Shown: in pieces, positions 1-5,223 of the stretch
Layout: each line of letters begins with the position of its first letter
How positions within the stretch are numbered: the stretch's first letter is position 1
Assembly (NCBI GenBank): GCA_905479535.1
Contig: CAJQMW010000336.1
Span: forward strand, 1-5,244
Direction of reading: 5' to 3'
DNA length: 5,244 bases
Origin: an uncultured Maribacter sp.
Lineage (GTDB): Bacteria; Bacteroidota; Bacteroidia; Flavobacteriales; Flavobacteriaceae
Notes under the pieces: generated by a model
What the model was told of the DNA's origin: nothing
Database searches by the model: none
The model's input: the letters and a program-made list of their open reading frames with translations, nothing else
Position numbers and translations under genes: made by a program

Positions 1-413
1 CAGGCGCTTCTCCCAAGAAAAAAGTCGTTGAGTTCCAAGGTTTTGAAGGTGAGTTTAAGTTGGGAGACACTGTGGGTGTTGATGTTTTCGTGGAAGGCGA
101 ATTCGTTGATGTCATAGGAACTTCCAAAGGTAAAGGGTTCCAAGGAGTTGTAAAAAGACATGGTTTCGGTGGTGTTGGTCAATCAACCCACGGTCAGCAC
201 AACAGACTTAGGGCTCCTGGTTCCATTGGTGCCGCCTCATATCCTGCGAGAGTTTTTAAGGGAATGAAGATGGCCGGTAGAATGGGAGGTGATCGGGTTA
301 CCGTTCAAAACCTTAAAGTTTTAAAGGTAGTTCCGGAAAAGAACCTTTTAGTAGTAAAGGGATGCGTACCGGGCCATAAGAATTCTTATGTAACTATACA
401 AAGGTGGATGTAA
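1..413 (+). CDS. rplC: 50S ribosomal protein L3 (uL3), 5'-truncated by the window edge
   Basis: L3 binds domains near the 3' end of 23S rRNA, is an early assembly protein of the 50S subunit, and sends a loop toward the peptidyl-transferase centre. The frame is open from base 3 and gives 137 residues, so roughly the first third of a usual ~205-residue L3 lies upstream. A TTG at 60 is an internal Leu codon and not a start, because homologous sequence (VVEFQGFEGEFKLGD) runs through it. Visible family motifs are GTSKGKGFQGVVKRHGFGG, then GSIGAASYPARVFKG, KMAGRMGGDRVTVQNLKV and NLLVVKGCVPG. In E. coli L3 the loop reads GSIGQNQTPG with the PrmB-methylated Gln150; here that position appears to be Ser. 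The TAA stop shares its last base with the rplD start. Identity is certain; only the N-terminus is missing. Confidence 0.97.
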   Translation, partial: GASPKKKVVEFQGFEGEFKLGDTVGVDVFVEGEFVDVIGTSKGKGFQGVVKRHGFGGVGQSTHGQHNRLRAPGSIGAASYPARVFKGMKMAGRMGGDRVTVQNLKVLKVVPEKNLLVVKGCVPGHKNSYVTIQRWM

Positions 414-415
414 TG
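411..415 (+). other. TAATG stop/start overlap joining rplC and rplD
   Basis: The TAA stop of rplC (411-413) and the ATG of rplD (413-415) share one A. The arrangement is seen directly. No Shine-Dalgarno sequence precedes the ATG (upstream bases read aaggtggatg), so rplD translation probably depends on ribosomes finishing rplC and re-initiating. The coupling is inference. This overlap also supports ATG 413 over the in-frame GTG at 404 as the rplD start. Confidence 0.7.
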
Positions 416-1045
416 AAAGTATCAGTTTTAGATATAAAAGGAAAAGACACGGGTAGAAAGGCAGACCTTTCTGACGATGTTTTTGGTATAGAGCCAAACA
501 ACCATGCTGTTTATTTGGACGTTAAACAATATTTAGCGCACCAAAGGCAGGGTACCCATAAGGCAAAGGAAAGAGCTGAAATTGCAGGAAGTACCAGAAA
601 GATAAAGAAGCAGAAAGGTACAGGTACGGCCAGAGCCGGTAGTATTAAGTCTCCGATCTTTAGGGGTGGTGGACGAATTTTTGGGCCAAGACCTAAAGAT
701 TATACCCAAAAATTGAATAAAAACTTAAAGCGTTTGGCACGAAAGTCCGCCTTAAGTTTGAAGTCTAAGGAGAAGGCAATTTTAGTCGTTGAAGATTTCG
801 ATTTTGATGCTCCAAAAACAAAAGATTTTGTACAGGTTTTGAAGTCCTTGGGCTTGGAAAACAAAAAATCTTTATTTGTGTTGGGCGATTCAAATAAAGG
901 CGTATATTTGTCTTCGCGTAATTTCAAGGGGTCTGAGGTTATAACTAACTCAGAATTAAGCACTTACAAAATATTGAATGCAAACAGTGTAGTATTGTTG
1001 GAGGGCTCCCTAGAAGGAATAGAAACGAACTTAAATAATAAGTAA
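413..1045 (+). CDS. rplD: 50S ribosomal protein L4 (uL4)
   Basis: L4 is a primary 23S rRNA-binding protein whose long internal loop reaches the nascent-peptide tunnel and, with L22, forms its constriction. The product is 210 residues, the normal length. I chose ATG 413 because MKVSVLDIKGKDTG matches the usual family N-terminus; the in-frame GTG at 404 would add only three residues (MDV) inside rplC. The globular N-terminus has EPNNHAVYLDVKQYLA (residues 27-42). The extended loop follows at about 43-97, with KKQKGTGTARAGS (65-77) and GGGRIFGPRPKDY (85-97). Lys68 aligns with E. coli Lys63, the classic macrolide-resistance position, and is intact. The C-terminal part (about 105-205) is the conserved alpha/beta domain. 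In E. coli L4 also represses the S10 operon through its leader; that leader would lie outside this window, and such control is not established for Bacteroidota. Confidence 0.97.
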   Translation: MKVSVLDIKGKDTGRKADLSDDVFGIEPNNHAVYLDVKQYLAHQRQGTHKAKERAEIAGSTRKIKKQKGTGTARAGSIKSPIFRGGGRIFGPRPKDYTQKLNKNLKRLARKSALSLKSKEKAILVVEDFDFDAPKTKDFVQVLKSLGLENKKSLFVLGDSNKGVYLSSRNFKGSEVITNSELSTYKILNANSVVLLEGSLEGIETNLNNK

Positions 1046-1049
1046 AACC

Positions 1050-1340
1050 ATGAGTGTGTTAATAAAACCGATTATAACGGAAAAGATGACCGCTGATAGC
1101 GAGCTGAATAACCGTTATGGGTTTATCGTAGATCCTAAAGCAAACAAAATTCAGATCAAGGATGCCGTGGAAGCCGCTTATGGTGTTTCGGTCAAAAAAG
1201 TGCGTACAATGAATTATGGCCCCACTAGAAAATCCAGGTATACGAAAACTGGAGTTCAGCATGGTAAAACGAATGCTATCAAAAAGGCAATCGTTGATGT
1301 TGTGGAAGGTGATATAATTGATTTTTACAGTAATCTATAA
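1050..1340 (+). CDS. rplW: 50S ribosomal protein L23 (uL23)
   Basis: L23 sits at the tunnel exit of the 50S subunit and is the docking site for trigger factor and part of the contact for SRP and the translocon. The 96-residue product has the usual length. The N-terminus IKPIITEKM (residues 5-13) is the family signature; Glu11 in the TEK triplet lines up with E. coli Glu18 (SEK), the trigger-factor contact, by my own alignment. The central NKIQIKDAVEAAYGVSVKKV (32-51) is the conserved alpha/beta core, and the basic stretch GPTRKSRYTKTGVQHGK (57-73) is the rRNA-binding hairpin. The ATG lies 4 nt after the rplD stop without a Shine-Dalgarno motif (agtaaaacc precedes it), so it is probably translated in series with rplD. 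Confidence 0.97.
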   Translation: MSVLIKPIITEKMTADSELNNRYGFIVDPKANKIQIKDAVEAAYGVSVKKVRTMNYGPTRKSRYTKTGVQHGKTNAIKKAIVDVVEGDIIDFYSNL

Positions 1341-1349
1341 AGACGAAGA

Positions 1350-2174
1350 ATGTCAGTTAGAAAATTAAAACCAATCACTCCTGGACAGCGTTTTAGAGTA
1401 GTCAATGGATTTGACGCCATTACTACTGATAAGCCGGAGAAGAGCTTGCTCGCTCCGTTAAAAAAGTCCGGAGGTAGAAACAGTCAAGGAAAAATGACGA
1501 TTCGCCAAAAAGGTGGGGGTCATAAAAGAAGGTATCGTGTTATTGATTTTAAGAGGGATAAACAAGATGTTGCCGCCACAGTGAAGTCCATTCAATACGA
1601 TCCTAACAGAACTGCATTTATAGCTTTATTGGAATATGCGGATGGTGAGAGGCGGTATGTGATAGCTCAAAATGGCTTACAGGTTGATCAGCAGGTCACC
1701 TCGGGTCCTAGCGCAGCTCCGGAAATCGGCAACGCTTTGCCATTAAGTGAAATTCCTTTGGGTACCATTATTTCATGCATTGAGTTGCGTCCCGGACAGG
1801 GCGCGGTTATGGCAAGAAGTGCCGGGACTTTTGCCCAGTTGATGGCCAAGGACGGTAAGTTTGTAACCGTTAAGATGCCTTCTGGAGAGACGCGACTGAT
1901 ATTATCTACTTGTATGGCAACAGTTGGGGCGGTTTCAAATTCGGACCATCAGTTATTAGTTTCCGGAAAAGCGGGTAGAAGTAGATGGTTGGGTAGAAGA
2001 CCAAGGACAAGACCTGTGGCAATGAACCCTGTAGATCACCCGATGGGCGGTGGTGAAGGACGGGCATCCGGTGGTCATCCAAGGTCTAGGAACGGTATAC
2101 CTGCTAAAGGTTTCAGAACACGTACCAAGACAAAGAGTACCAACAAGTATATTATAGAACGTAGAAAGAAATAA
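1350..2174 (+). CDS. rplB: 50S ribosomal protein L2 (uL2)
   Basis: L2 is the largest and among the most conserved 50S proteins. It binds 23S rRNA, is needed for subunit association, and its C-terminal loop lies near the peptidyl-transferase centre. The product is 274 residues, as expected. The N-terminal OB-like domain carries GGRNSQGKMTIRQKGGGHKR (residues 41-60), with RYRVIDFKRDK next. The SH3-like domain follows (about 125-200) with LPLSEIPLGTIISCIELRPG. The hallmark VAMNPVDHPMGGGEGR (223-238) includes His230, aligning with E. coli His229. The C-terminal tail is very basic and disordered-looking (RTRTKTKSTNKYIIERRKK). The start codon is 9 nt after the rplW stop; the purine stretch agacgaaga before it is not a convincing Shine-Dalgarno site. 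No unusual residue was noticed. Confidence 0.98.
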   Translation: MSVRKLKPITPGQRFRVVNGFDAITTDKPEKSLLAPLKKSGGRNSQGKMTIRQKGGGHKRRYRVIDFKRDKQDVAATVKSIQYDPNRTAFIALLEYADGERRYVIAQNGLQVDQQVTSGPSAAPEIGNALPLSEIPLGTIISCIELRPGQGAVMARSAGTFAQLMAKDGKFVTVKMPSGETRLILSTCMATVGAVSNSDHQLLVSGKAGRSRWLGRRPRTRPVAMNPVDHPMGGGEGRASGGHPRSRNGIPAKGFRTRTKTKSTNKYIIERRKK

Positions 2175-2187
2175 AAAGAAGAAAGAA

Positions 2188-2466
2188 ATGGCACGTTCAC
2201 TAAAAAAAGGACCTTACGTTCACTATAGTTTAGAAAAGAAGATTCAGCAAAGCGCTTCTTCCGGAAAAAAGTCTGTAATAAAGACTTGGTCCAGAGCATC
2301 TATGATCACTCCCGATTTTGTGGGAATGACAATTGCTGTGCACAACGGAAGACAGTTTGTACCGGTTTTCGTCACTGAGAACATGGTAGGGCATAAATTA
2401 GGAGAATTTTCACCAACAAGATCTTTTAGGGGTCATGCCGGTGCAAAAAATAAAGGTAAAAAGTAA
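2188..2466 (+). CDS. rpsS: 30S ribosomal protein S19 (uS19)
   Basis: S19 is a head protein of the 30S subunit that pairs with S13, contacts 16S rRNA, and forms an inter-subunit bridge near the A site. The 92-residue product has the usual length. MARSLKKGPYV opens the protein and is the family N-terminus. The core TWSRASMITPDFVGMTIAVH (residues 33-52) is followed by NGRQFVPVFVTENMVGHKLG (53-72) and EFSPTRSFRGH (73-83), the S19 signature. The tail AKNKGKK is basic. It starts 13 nt after rplB, behind a run of A and G (aaaagaagaaag) that looks like the A-rich upstream element favoured in Bacteroidota and not a true Shine-Dalgarno. Confidence 0.97.
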   Translation: MARSLKKGPYVHYSLEKKIQQSASSGKKSVIKTWSRASMITPDFVGMTIAVHNGRQFVPVFVTENMVGHKLGEFSPTRSFRGHAGAKNKGKK

Positions 2467-2469
2467 GCT

Positions 2470-2877
2470 ATGGGAGTTCGTAAAAAACAGATGGCCGAAA
2501 GAATAAAGGCTGAGAAGCAAAAAGTAGCTTTCGCAAAACTGAACAACTGTCCTACCTCGCCTAGAAAAATGAGACTGGTGGCTGATTTGATTCGAGGACA
2601 GAAAGTTGAAACGGCTTTGGCTATCCTAAGGTTCAATTCAAAGGAAGCTTCGAGAAAATTAGAAAAGTTGTTGCTTTCCGCTTTGGCCAATTGGCAAGCA
2701 AAAAATGAAGAGGGTAACTTGGAGGAAGCCGACTTGGTCATATCAGAAATTAGAGTGGATAGCGGTACCATGCTCAAGAGGTTAAGACCTGCTCCACAGG
2801 GAAGGGCACATAGAATTAGAAAGCGTTCTAACCATGTAACATTGGTTCTGGGCGCTAACAATAATACACAAAGCTAG
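2470..2877 (+). CDS. rplV: 50S ribosomal protein L22 (uL22)
   Basis: L22 binds all domains of 23S rRNA; its beta-hairpin lines the nascent-peptide tunnel opposite L4. The product is 135 residues, longer than the ~110 of E. coli. The extra length is a charged N-terminal extension of about 20 residues (MGVRKKQMAERIKAEKQKVA) and a short tail (GANNNTQS), both of which I recall as usual in Flavobacteriia. The globular domain begins at AKLNNCPTSPRKMRLVADLI (22-41). The hairpin spans about 93-122, including MLKRLRPAPQGRAHRIRKRS (101-120); the Lys-Arg at its base, equivalent to the Met-Lys-Arg deleted in some macrolide-resistant E. coli, is present. The ATG is 3 nt after the rpsS stop (TAAGCTATG). 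Confidence 0.96.
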   Translation: MGVRKKQMAERIKAEKQKVAFAKLNNCPTSPRKMRLVADLIRGQKVETALAILRFNSKEASRKLEKLLLSALANWQAKNEEGNLEEADLVISEIRVDSGTMLKRLRPAPQGRAHRIRKRSNHVTLVLGANNNTQS

Positions 2878-2878
2878 A

Positions 2879-3598
2879 ATGGGACAGAAAACAAATCCAA
2901 TAGGAAACCGTCTTGGAATCATCAGGGGATGGGAATCAAACTGGTATGGCGGAAATGATTATGGTGATAAACTAGCCGAGGACAGCAAGATCAGAAAGTA
3001 TATCCATGCCAGGCTATCTAAAGCCAGTGTTTCTAGGGTGATTATTGAGCGCACGTTGAAATTGATTACCGTTACCGTTACTACTGCAAGACCCGGTATC
3101 ATTATTGGTAAGGGTGGACAGGAAGTTGATAAGCTCAAGGAGGAACTTAAGAAAATTACTGGTAAAGAGGTTCAAATCAATATTTACGAAATAAAAAGAC
3201 CTGAGCTTGATGCCAATTTGGTAGCTGCGAGTGTGGCACGTCAAATTGAAAGTAGGATTTCATTTAGACGGGCAATAAAAATGGCTATCGCCGCTGCCAT
3301 GAGAATGAACGCGGAAGGTATTAAGATACAGATTTCCGGTCGTTTGAACGGTGCAGAAATGGCACGTTCAGAATCTTACAAAGACGGTAGAATTCCATTA
3401 TCAACTTTTAGGGCGGATATAGATTATGCATTGCAAGAAGCCCAGACAACTTATGGTAAGTTGGGTATCAAAGTTTGGATAATGAAGGGTGAGGTATATG
3501 GTAAGAGAGAATTATCCCCGTTAGTTGGGATGCAAAAAGGACAAGGAAAAGATTCTAGGAAAAAAGATGGGGGTAGAAAGCCACGTCGTAGAAAGTAA
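2879..3598 (+). CDS. rpsC: 30S ribosomal protein S3 (uS3)
   Basis: S3 lies on the solvent side of the 30S head, forms the mRNA entry channel with S4 and S5, and contributes to the ribosome's helicase activity. The product is 239 residues. MGQKTNPIGNRLGI is the standard N-terminus. A type II KH domain follows, with its GIIIGKGG loop at 73-80 and KRPELDANLVAASVARQIE after it. Basic residues Arg130, Arg131 and Lys134 in SFRRAIKMAI match the mRNA-facing helix implicated in helicase function in E. coli (by analogy). The C-terminal S3 domain includes SGRLNGAEMARSESYKDGRI (153-172) and YGKLGIKVWI. The last 25 residues are a low-complexity basic tail (KKDGGRKPRRRK). Only one base separates its ATG from the rplV TAG. 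Confidence 0.98.
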   Translation: MGQKTNPIGNRLGIIRGWESNWYGGNDYGDKLAEDSKIRKYIHARLSKASVSRVIIERTLKLITVTVTTARPGIIIGKGGQEVDKLKEELKKITGKEVQINIYEIKRPELDANLVAASVARQIESRISFRRAIKMAIAAAMRMNAEGIKIQISGRLNGAEMARSESYKDGRIPLSTFRADIDYALQEAQTTYGKLGIKVWIMKGEVYGKRELSPLVGMQKGQGKDSRKKDGGRKPRRRK

Positions 3599-3618
3599 TT
3601 TTTTAAAGAAGTAGAAAA
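3599..3618 (+). other. rpsC-rplP intergenic gap, the longest in the window
   Basis: These 20 bases read ttttttaaagaagtagaaaa. The T-run is followed by A-rich sequence directly before the rplP ATG. There is no inverted repeat before the T-run, so it is not a terminator, and no room for a Bacteroidota promoter. The A-rich part resembles the upstream context that helps initiation in Shine-Dalgarno-free Bacteroidota genes; that role is inferred. Confidence 0.4.
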
Positions 3619-4044
3619 ATGTTACAACCGAAAAGAACAAAGTTCCGTAAAATGCAGAAGGGCCGTATGAAGGGCAATTCTGGTAGAGGACACCAGCTTT
3701 CAAATGGTATGTTCGGTATAAAGTCAATGGACGCTTCATTCTTGACGTCCCGTCAAATTGAGGCAGCACGTATTGCCGCGACAAGATATATGAAGAGGGA
3801 AGGTCAGCTATGGATTAAAATATTTCCGGACAAGCCTATCACCAAAAAACCTTTGGAGGTACGTATGGGTAAAGGGAAAGGGGCACCAGAATATTTTGTT
3901 GCCGTAGTTAAACCGGGAAGGATTATGTTCGAGGTTGCAGGGGTTTCCCTTGATATTGCAAAAGAAGCTTTAAGATTGGCGGCTCAAAAACTTCCTGTAA
4001 GAACAAAGTTCATAACCGCCAGGGATTATACCGTTGAGAATTAA
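3619..4044 (+). CDS. rplP: 50S ribosomal protein L16 (uL16)
   Basis: L16 is a late-assembling 50S protein that touches the A-site tRNA elbow and helps organise the peptidyl-transferase region. The 141-residue product has the usual length (E. coli ~136). MLQPKRTKFRKMQKGRMKG opens it. The conserved ITSRQIEAAR-type segment is present as LTSRQIEAARIAATRYMKR (42-60), and KPLEVRMGKGKGAPEYFVA (77-95) is the family signature. Arg82 aligns with E. coli Arg81, the residue hydroxylated by the RoxA/YcfD oxygenase; whether this organism has such an enzyme cannot be seen. The C-terminal EVAGVSLDIAKEALRLAAQK (105-124) and LPVRTKFI are typical. The next gene follows after 11 nt. Confidence 0.98.
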   Translation: MLQPKRTKFRKMQKGRMKGNSGRGHQLSNGMFGIKSMDASFLTSRQIEAARIAATRYMKREGQLWIKIFPDKPITKKPLEVRMGKGKGAPEYFVAVVKPGRIMFEVAGVSLDIAKEALRLAAQKLPVRTKFITARDYTVEN

Positions 4045-4055
4045 TCGTAGGAACA

Positions 4056-4247
4056 ATGAAAAAACAAGAAATTAAGGAATTGTCTGTTGAAGGACTTACG
4101 GAAAAACTTGCTGAGTACAAAAAACAACATGCCGATTTAAAATTGGCGCATTTCGTTACACCATTGGAGAATCCTCTTCAAATAAGGAAAGTAAGAAGAA
4201 CGGTTGCGAGATTAGCAACGGAATTAACAAATAGGGAAAACCAATAA
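4056..4247 (+). CDS. rpmC: 50S ribosomal protein L29 (uL29)
   Basis: L29 is a small helical protein beside L23 at the tunnel exit, contributing to the chaperone and SRP docking platform. The 63-residue product fits the family. It shows two long helices: an N-terminal one (MKKQEIKELSVEGLTEKLAE) and a C-terminal one carrying the signature NPLQIRKVRRTVARL (residues 39-53), joined by a short turn around LAHFVTPLE. AGGA at 4049-4052 precedes the ATG by only 3 nt, too close to act as a normal Shine-Dalgarno site, and is probably chance. It lies 11 nt after rplP and 13 nt before rpsQ, the standard L16-L29-S17 order. Confidence 0.96.
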   Translation: MKKQEIKELSVEGLTEKLAEYKKQHADLKLAHFVTPLENPLQIRKVRRTVARLATELTNRENQ

Positions 4248-4260
4248 CTGGTTCTGCTTT

Positions 4261-4521
4261 ATGGAAGAAAAGAGAAATTTAAGAAAGGAAAGAGTTGGGG
4301 TAGTAACCAGTAACAAGATGGAGAAATCTATTGTAGTTGCAGAGGTAAAGCGCGTAAAGCACCCTATGTACGGAAAATTCGTTTTAAAAACGAAAAAATA
4401 CGTTGCGCATGACGAGAAAAACGACTGCAAAGAGGGTGATACCGTAAAAATTATGGAAACTCGTCCAATGAGTAAGACGAAGTGTTGGAGATTAGTAGAA
4501 ATCTTAGAAAGAGCTAAATAA
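4261..4521 (+). CDS. rpsQ: 30S ribosomal protein S17 (uS17)
   Basis: S17 is an OB-fold primary binder of the 5' domain of 16S rRNA in the 30S body. The product is 86 residues, normal for the family. After a short charged N-terminus (MEEKRNLRKE) comes RVGVVTSNKMEKSIVV (11-26), then HPMYGKF (34-40), AHDEKNDCKEGDTVKIMETR (49-68) and PMSKTKCWRLVEIL (69-82), which together are the S17 signature. The 13 nt before the ATG (ctggttctgcttt) contain no Shine-Dalgarno and, unlike most junctions here, are pyrimidine-rich and poor in A. This makes independent initiation look weak and coupling to rpmC more likely, which is inference. It is the last gene of the classical S10 operon. Confidence 0.97.
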   Translation: MEEKRNLRKERVGVVTSNKMEKSIVVAEVKRVKHPMYGKFVLKTKKYVAHDEKNDCKEGDTVKIMETRPMSKTKCWRLVEILERAK

Positions 4522-4524
4522 GTT

Positions 4525-4893
4525 ATGTTACAGCAAGAATCTAGATTAAAAGTAGCGGATAATACCGGAGCAAAGGAAGTTTTAACTATCCGTGTTTTGG
4601 GAGGTACTAAAAGAAGGTATGCTTCTATTGGTGACAAAATTGTTGTTACTGTAAAAGAGGCTACTCCGAACGGAGGTATTAAAAAAGGAGCTGTTTCTAC
4701 AGCCGTTGTTGTCCGAACAAAGAAAGAAGTTAGAAGGCCAGATGGTTCTTACATCAGATTTGATGATAATGCATGTGTTCTTTTAAATCCGACTGGAGAA
4801 ATGAGAGGCACACGTGTTTTTGGTCCCGTAGCAAGAGAGCTAAGGGATAAGCAATTTATGAAAATTGTATCATTGGCCCCTGAGGTATTATAA
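4525..4893 (+). CDS. rplN: 50S ribosomal protein L14 (uL14)
   Basis: L14 is a beta-barrel protein at the subunit interface that contacts 16S helix 44 region (bridge B8) and is the binding site of the silencing factor RsfS in other bacteria. The product is 122 residues, the standard length. MLQQESRLKVADNTGAKEVL opens it, with RVLGGTKRRYASIGDKIVVT (23-42), then TPNGGIKKG (47-55) and the motif GTRVFGPVARELR (95-107) near the end. The ATG follows the rpsQ stop after three bases (TAAGTTATG), leaving no space for a separate spc promoter. In E. coli the spc operon begins here with its own promoter; here rplN appears to be transcribed as a continuation of the S10 genes. Confidence 0.98.
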   Translation: MLQQESRLKVADNTGAKEVLTIRVLGGTKRRYASIGDKIVVTVKEATPNGGIKKGAVSTAVVVRTKKEVRRPDGSYIRFDDNACVLLNPTGEMRGTRVFGPVARELRDKQFMKIVSLAPEVL

Positions 4894-4909
4894 TATGATG
4901 AGTAAGATG
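4891..4909 (+). other. rplN stop and clustered candidate ATGs for rplX
   Basis: The TAA of rplN (4891-4893) is followed by three in-frame ATGs at 4895, 4898 and 4907 (taatatgatgagtaagatg). None has a Shine-Dalgarno. The 4895 start lies one base from the stop, which favours re-initiation; the 4907 start gives MKKLKIKTGD, closest to the usual short family N-terminus. The sequence alone does not decide. Confidence 0.55.
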
Positions 4910-5221
4910 AAGAAATTAAAAATAAAGACTGGAGATACTGTTAGAGTTGTTGCAGGTGACCATAAAGGTTCTGAAGGCAAGATTATGATAGTTAATCTAG
5001 AGAAGAACAAAGCCATTGTGGAAGGTGTTAATATGGTCTCTAAACATGAGAAACCTAGCGCTAAGAATCCTCAAGGTGGTATTGTAAAAAAAGAGGCTTT
5101 GATGCACATTTCAAACTTATCCTTAATAGATCCTAAATCAGGTGATACAACAAGGGTTGGTTATGATGTTAGAGATGGCAAAAAAGTTAGGTTTTCTAAG
5201 AAATCCAATGAAGTAATTTAG
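4895..5221 (+). CDS. rplX: 50S ribosomal protein L24 (uL24)
   Basis: L24 starts 50S assembly by binding the 5' domain of 23S rRNA and ends near the tunnel exit. From ATG 4895 the product is 108 residues; from 4898 it is 107 and from 4907 it is 104. Family members are about 103-106, so all three fit and 4907 is a serious alternative. A TTG at 4865 in the same frame would overlap rplN by 29 bases and add YHWPLRYYN, which is not L24-like, so I reject it. The KOW domain is KTGDTVRVVAGDHKGSEGKI (11-30), followed by NKAIVEGVNMVSKHEKPSAK (38-57) and NPQGGIVKKEA (58-68), the family signature. RVGYDVRDGKKVRFSKKSNE closes it. The TAG stop is 2 nt before rplE. Confidence 0.95.
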   Translation: MMSKMKKLKIKTGDTVRVVAGDHKGSEGKIMIVNLEKNKAIVEGVNMVSKHEKPSAKNPQGGIVKKEALMHISNLSLIDPKSGDTTRVGYDVRDGKKVRFSKKSNEVI

Positions 5222-5223
5222 TT

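Noticed and set aside
60..62. TTG at 60 as the start of rplC
   Set aside because: The frame is open upstream to base 3 and encodes recognisable L3 sequence, so the gene is cut by the window edge and not started here.
404..415. GTG at 404 as the start of rplD
   Set aside because: It would add only MDV inside the end of rplC; ATG 413 matches the family N-terminus and forms a TAATG overlap.
2433..2861. 142-codon open frame on the - strand opposite rplV
   Set aside because: It lies wholly opposite a conserved ribosomal gene, its Phe/Leu/Ser/Cys-rich translation resembles no family, and it is explained by the reverse complement of a Lys/Glu-rich gene.
3597..3606. T-run after rpsC as an intrinsic terminator
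   Set aside because: No GC-rich hairpin precedes it, and the conserved gene rplP follows within 20 nt on the same strand.
4224..4637. 137-codon open frame on the - strand across rpsQ and rplN
   Set aside because: It crosses two conserved genes, has a hydrophobic low-information translation typical of antisense to basic proteins, and has no start context or partner gene.
4865..4894. TTG at 4865 as the start of rplX
   Set aside because: The added residues (LYHWPLRYYN) come from the overlapping end of rplN and are not L24-like; clustered ATGs follow right after the rplN stop.
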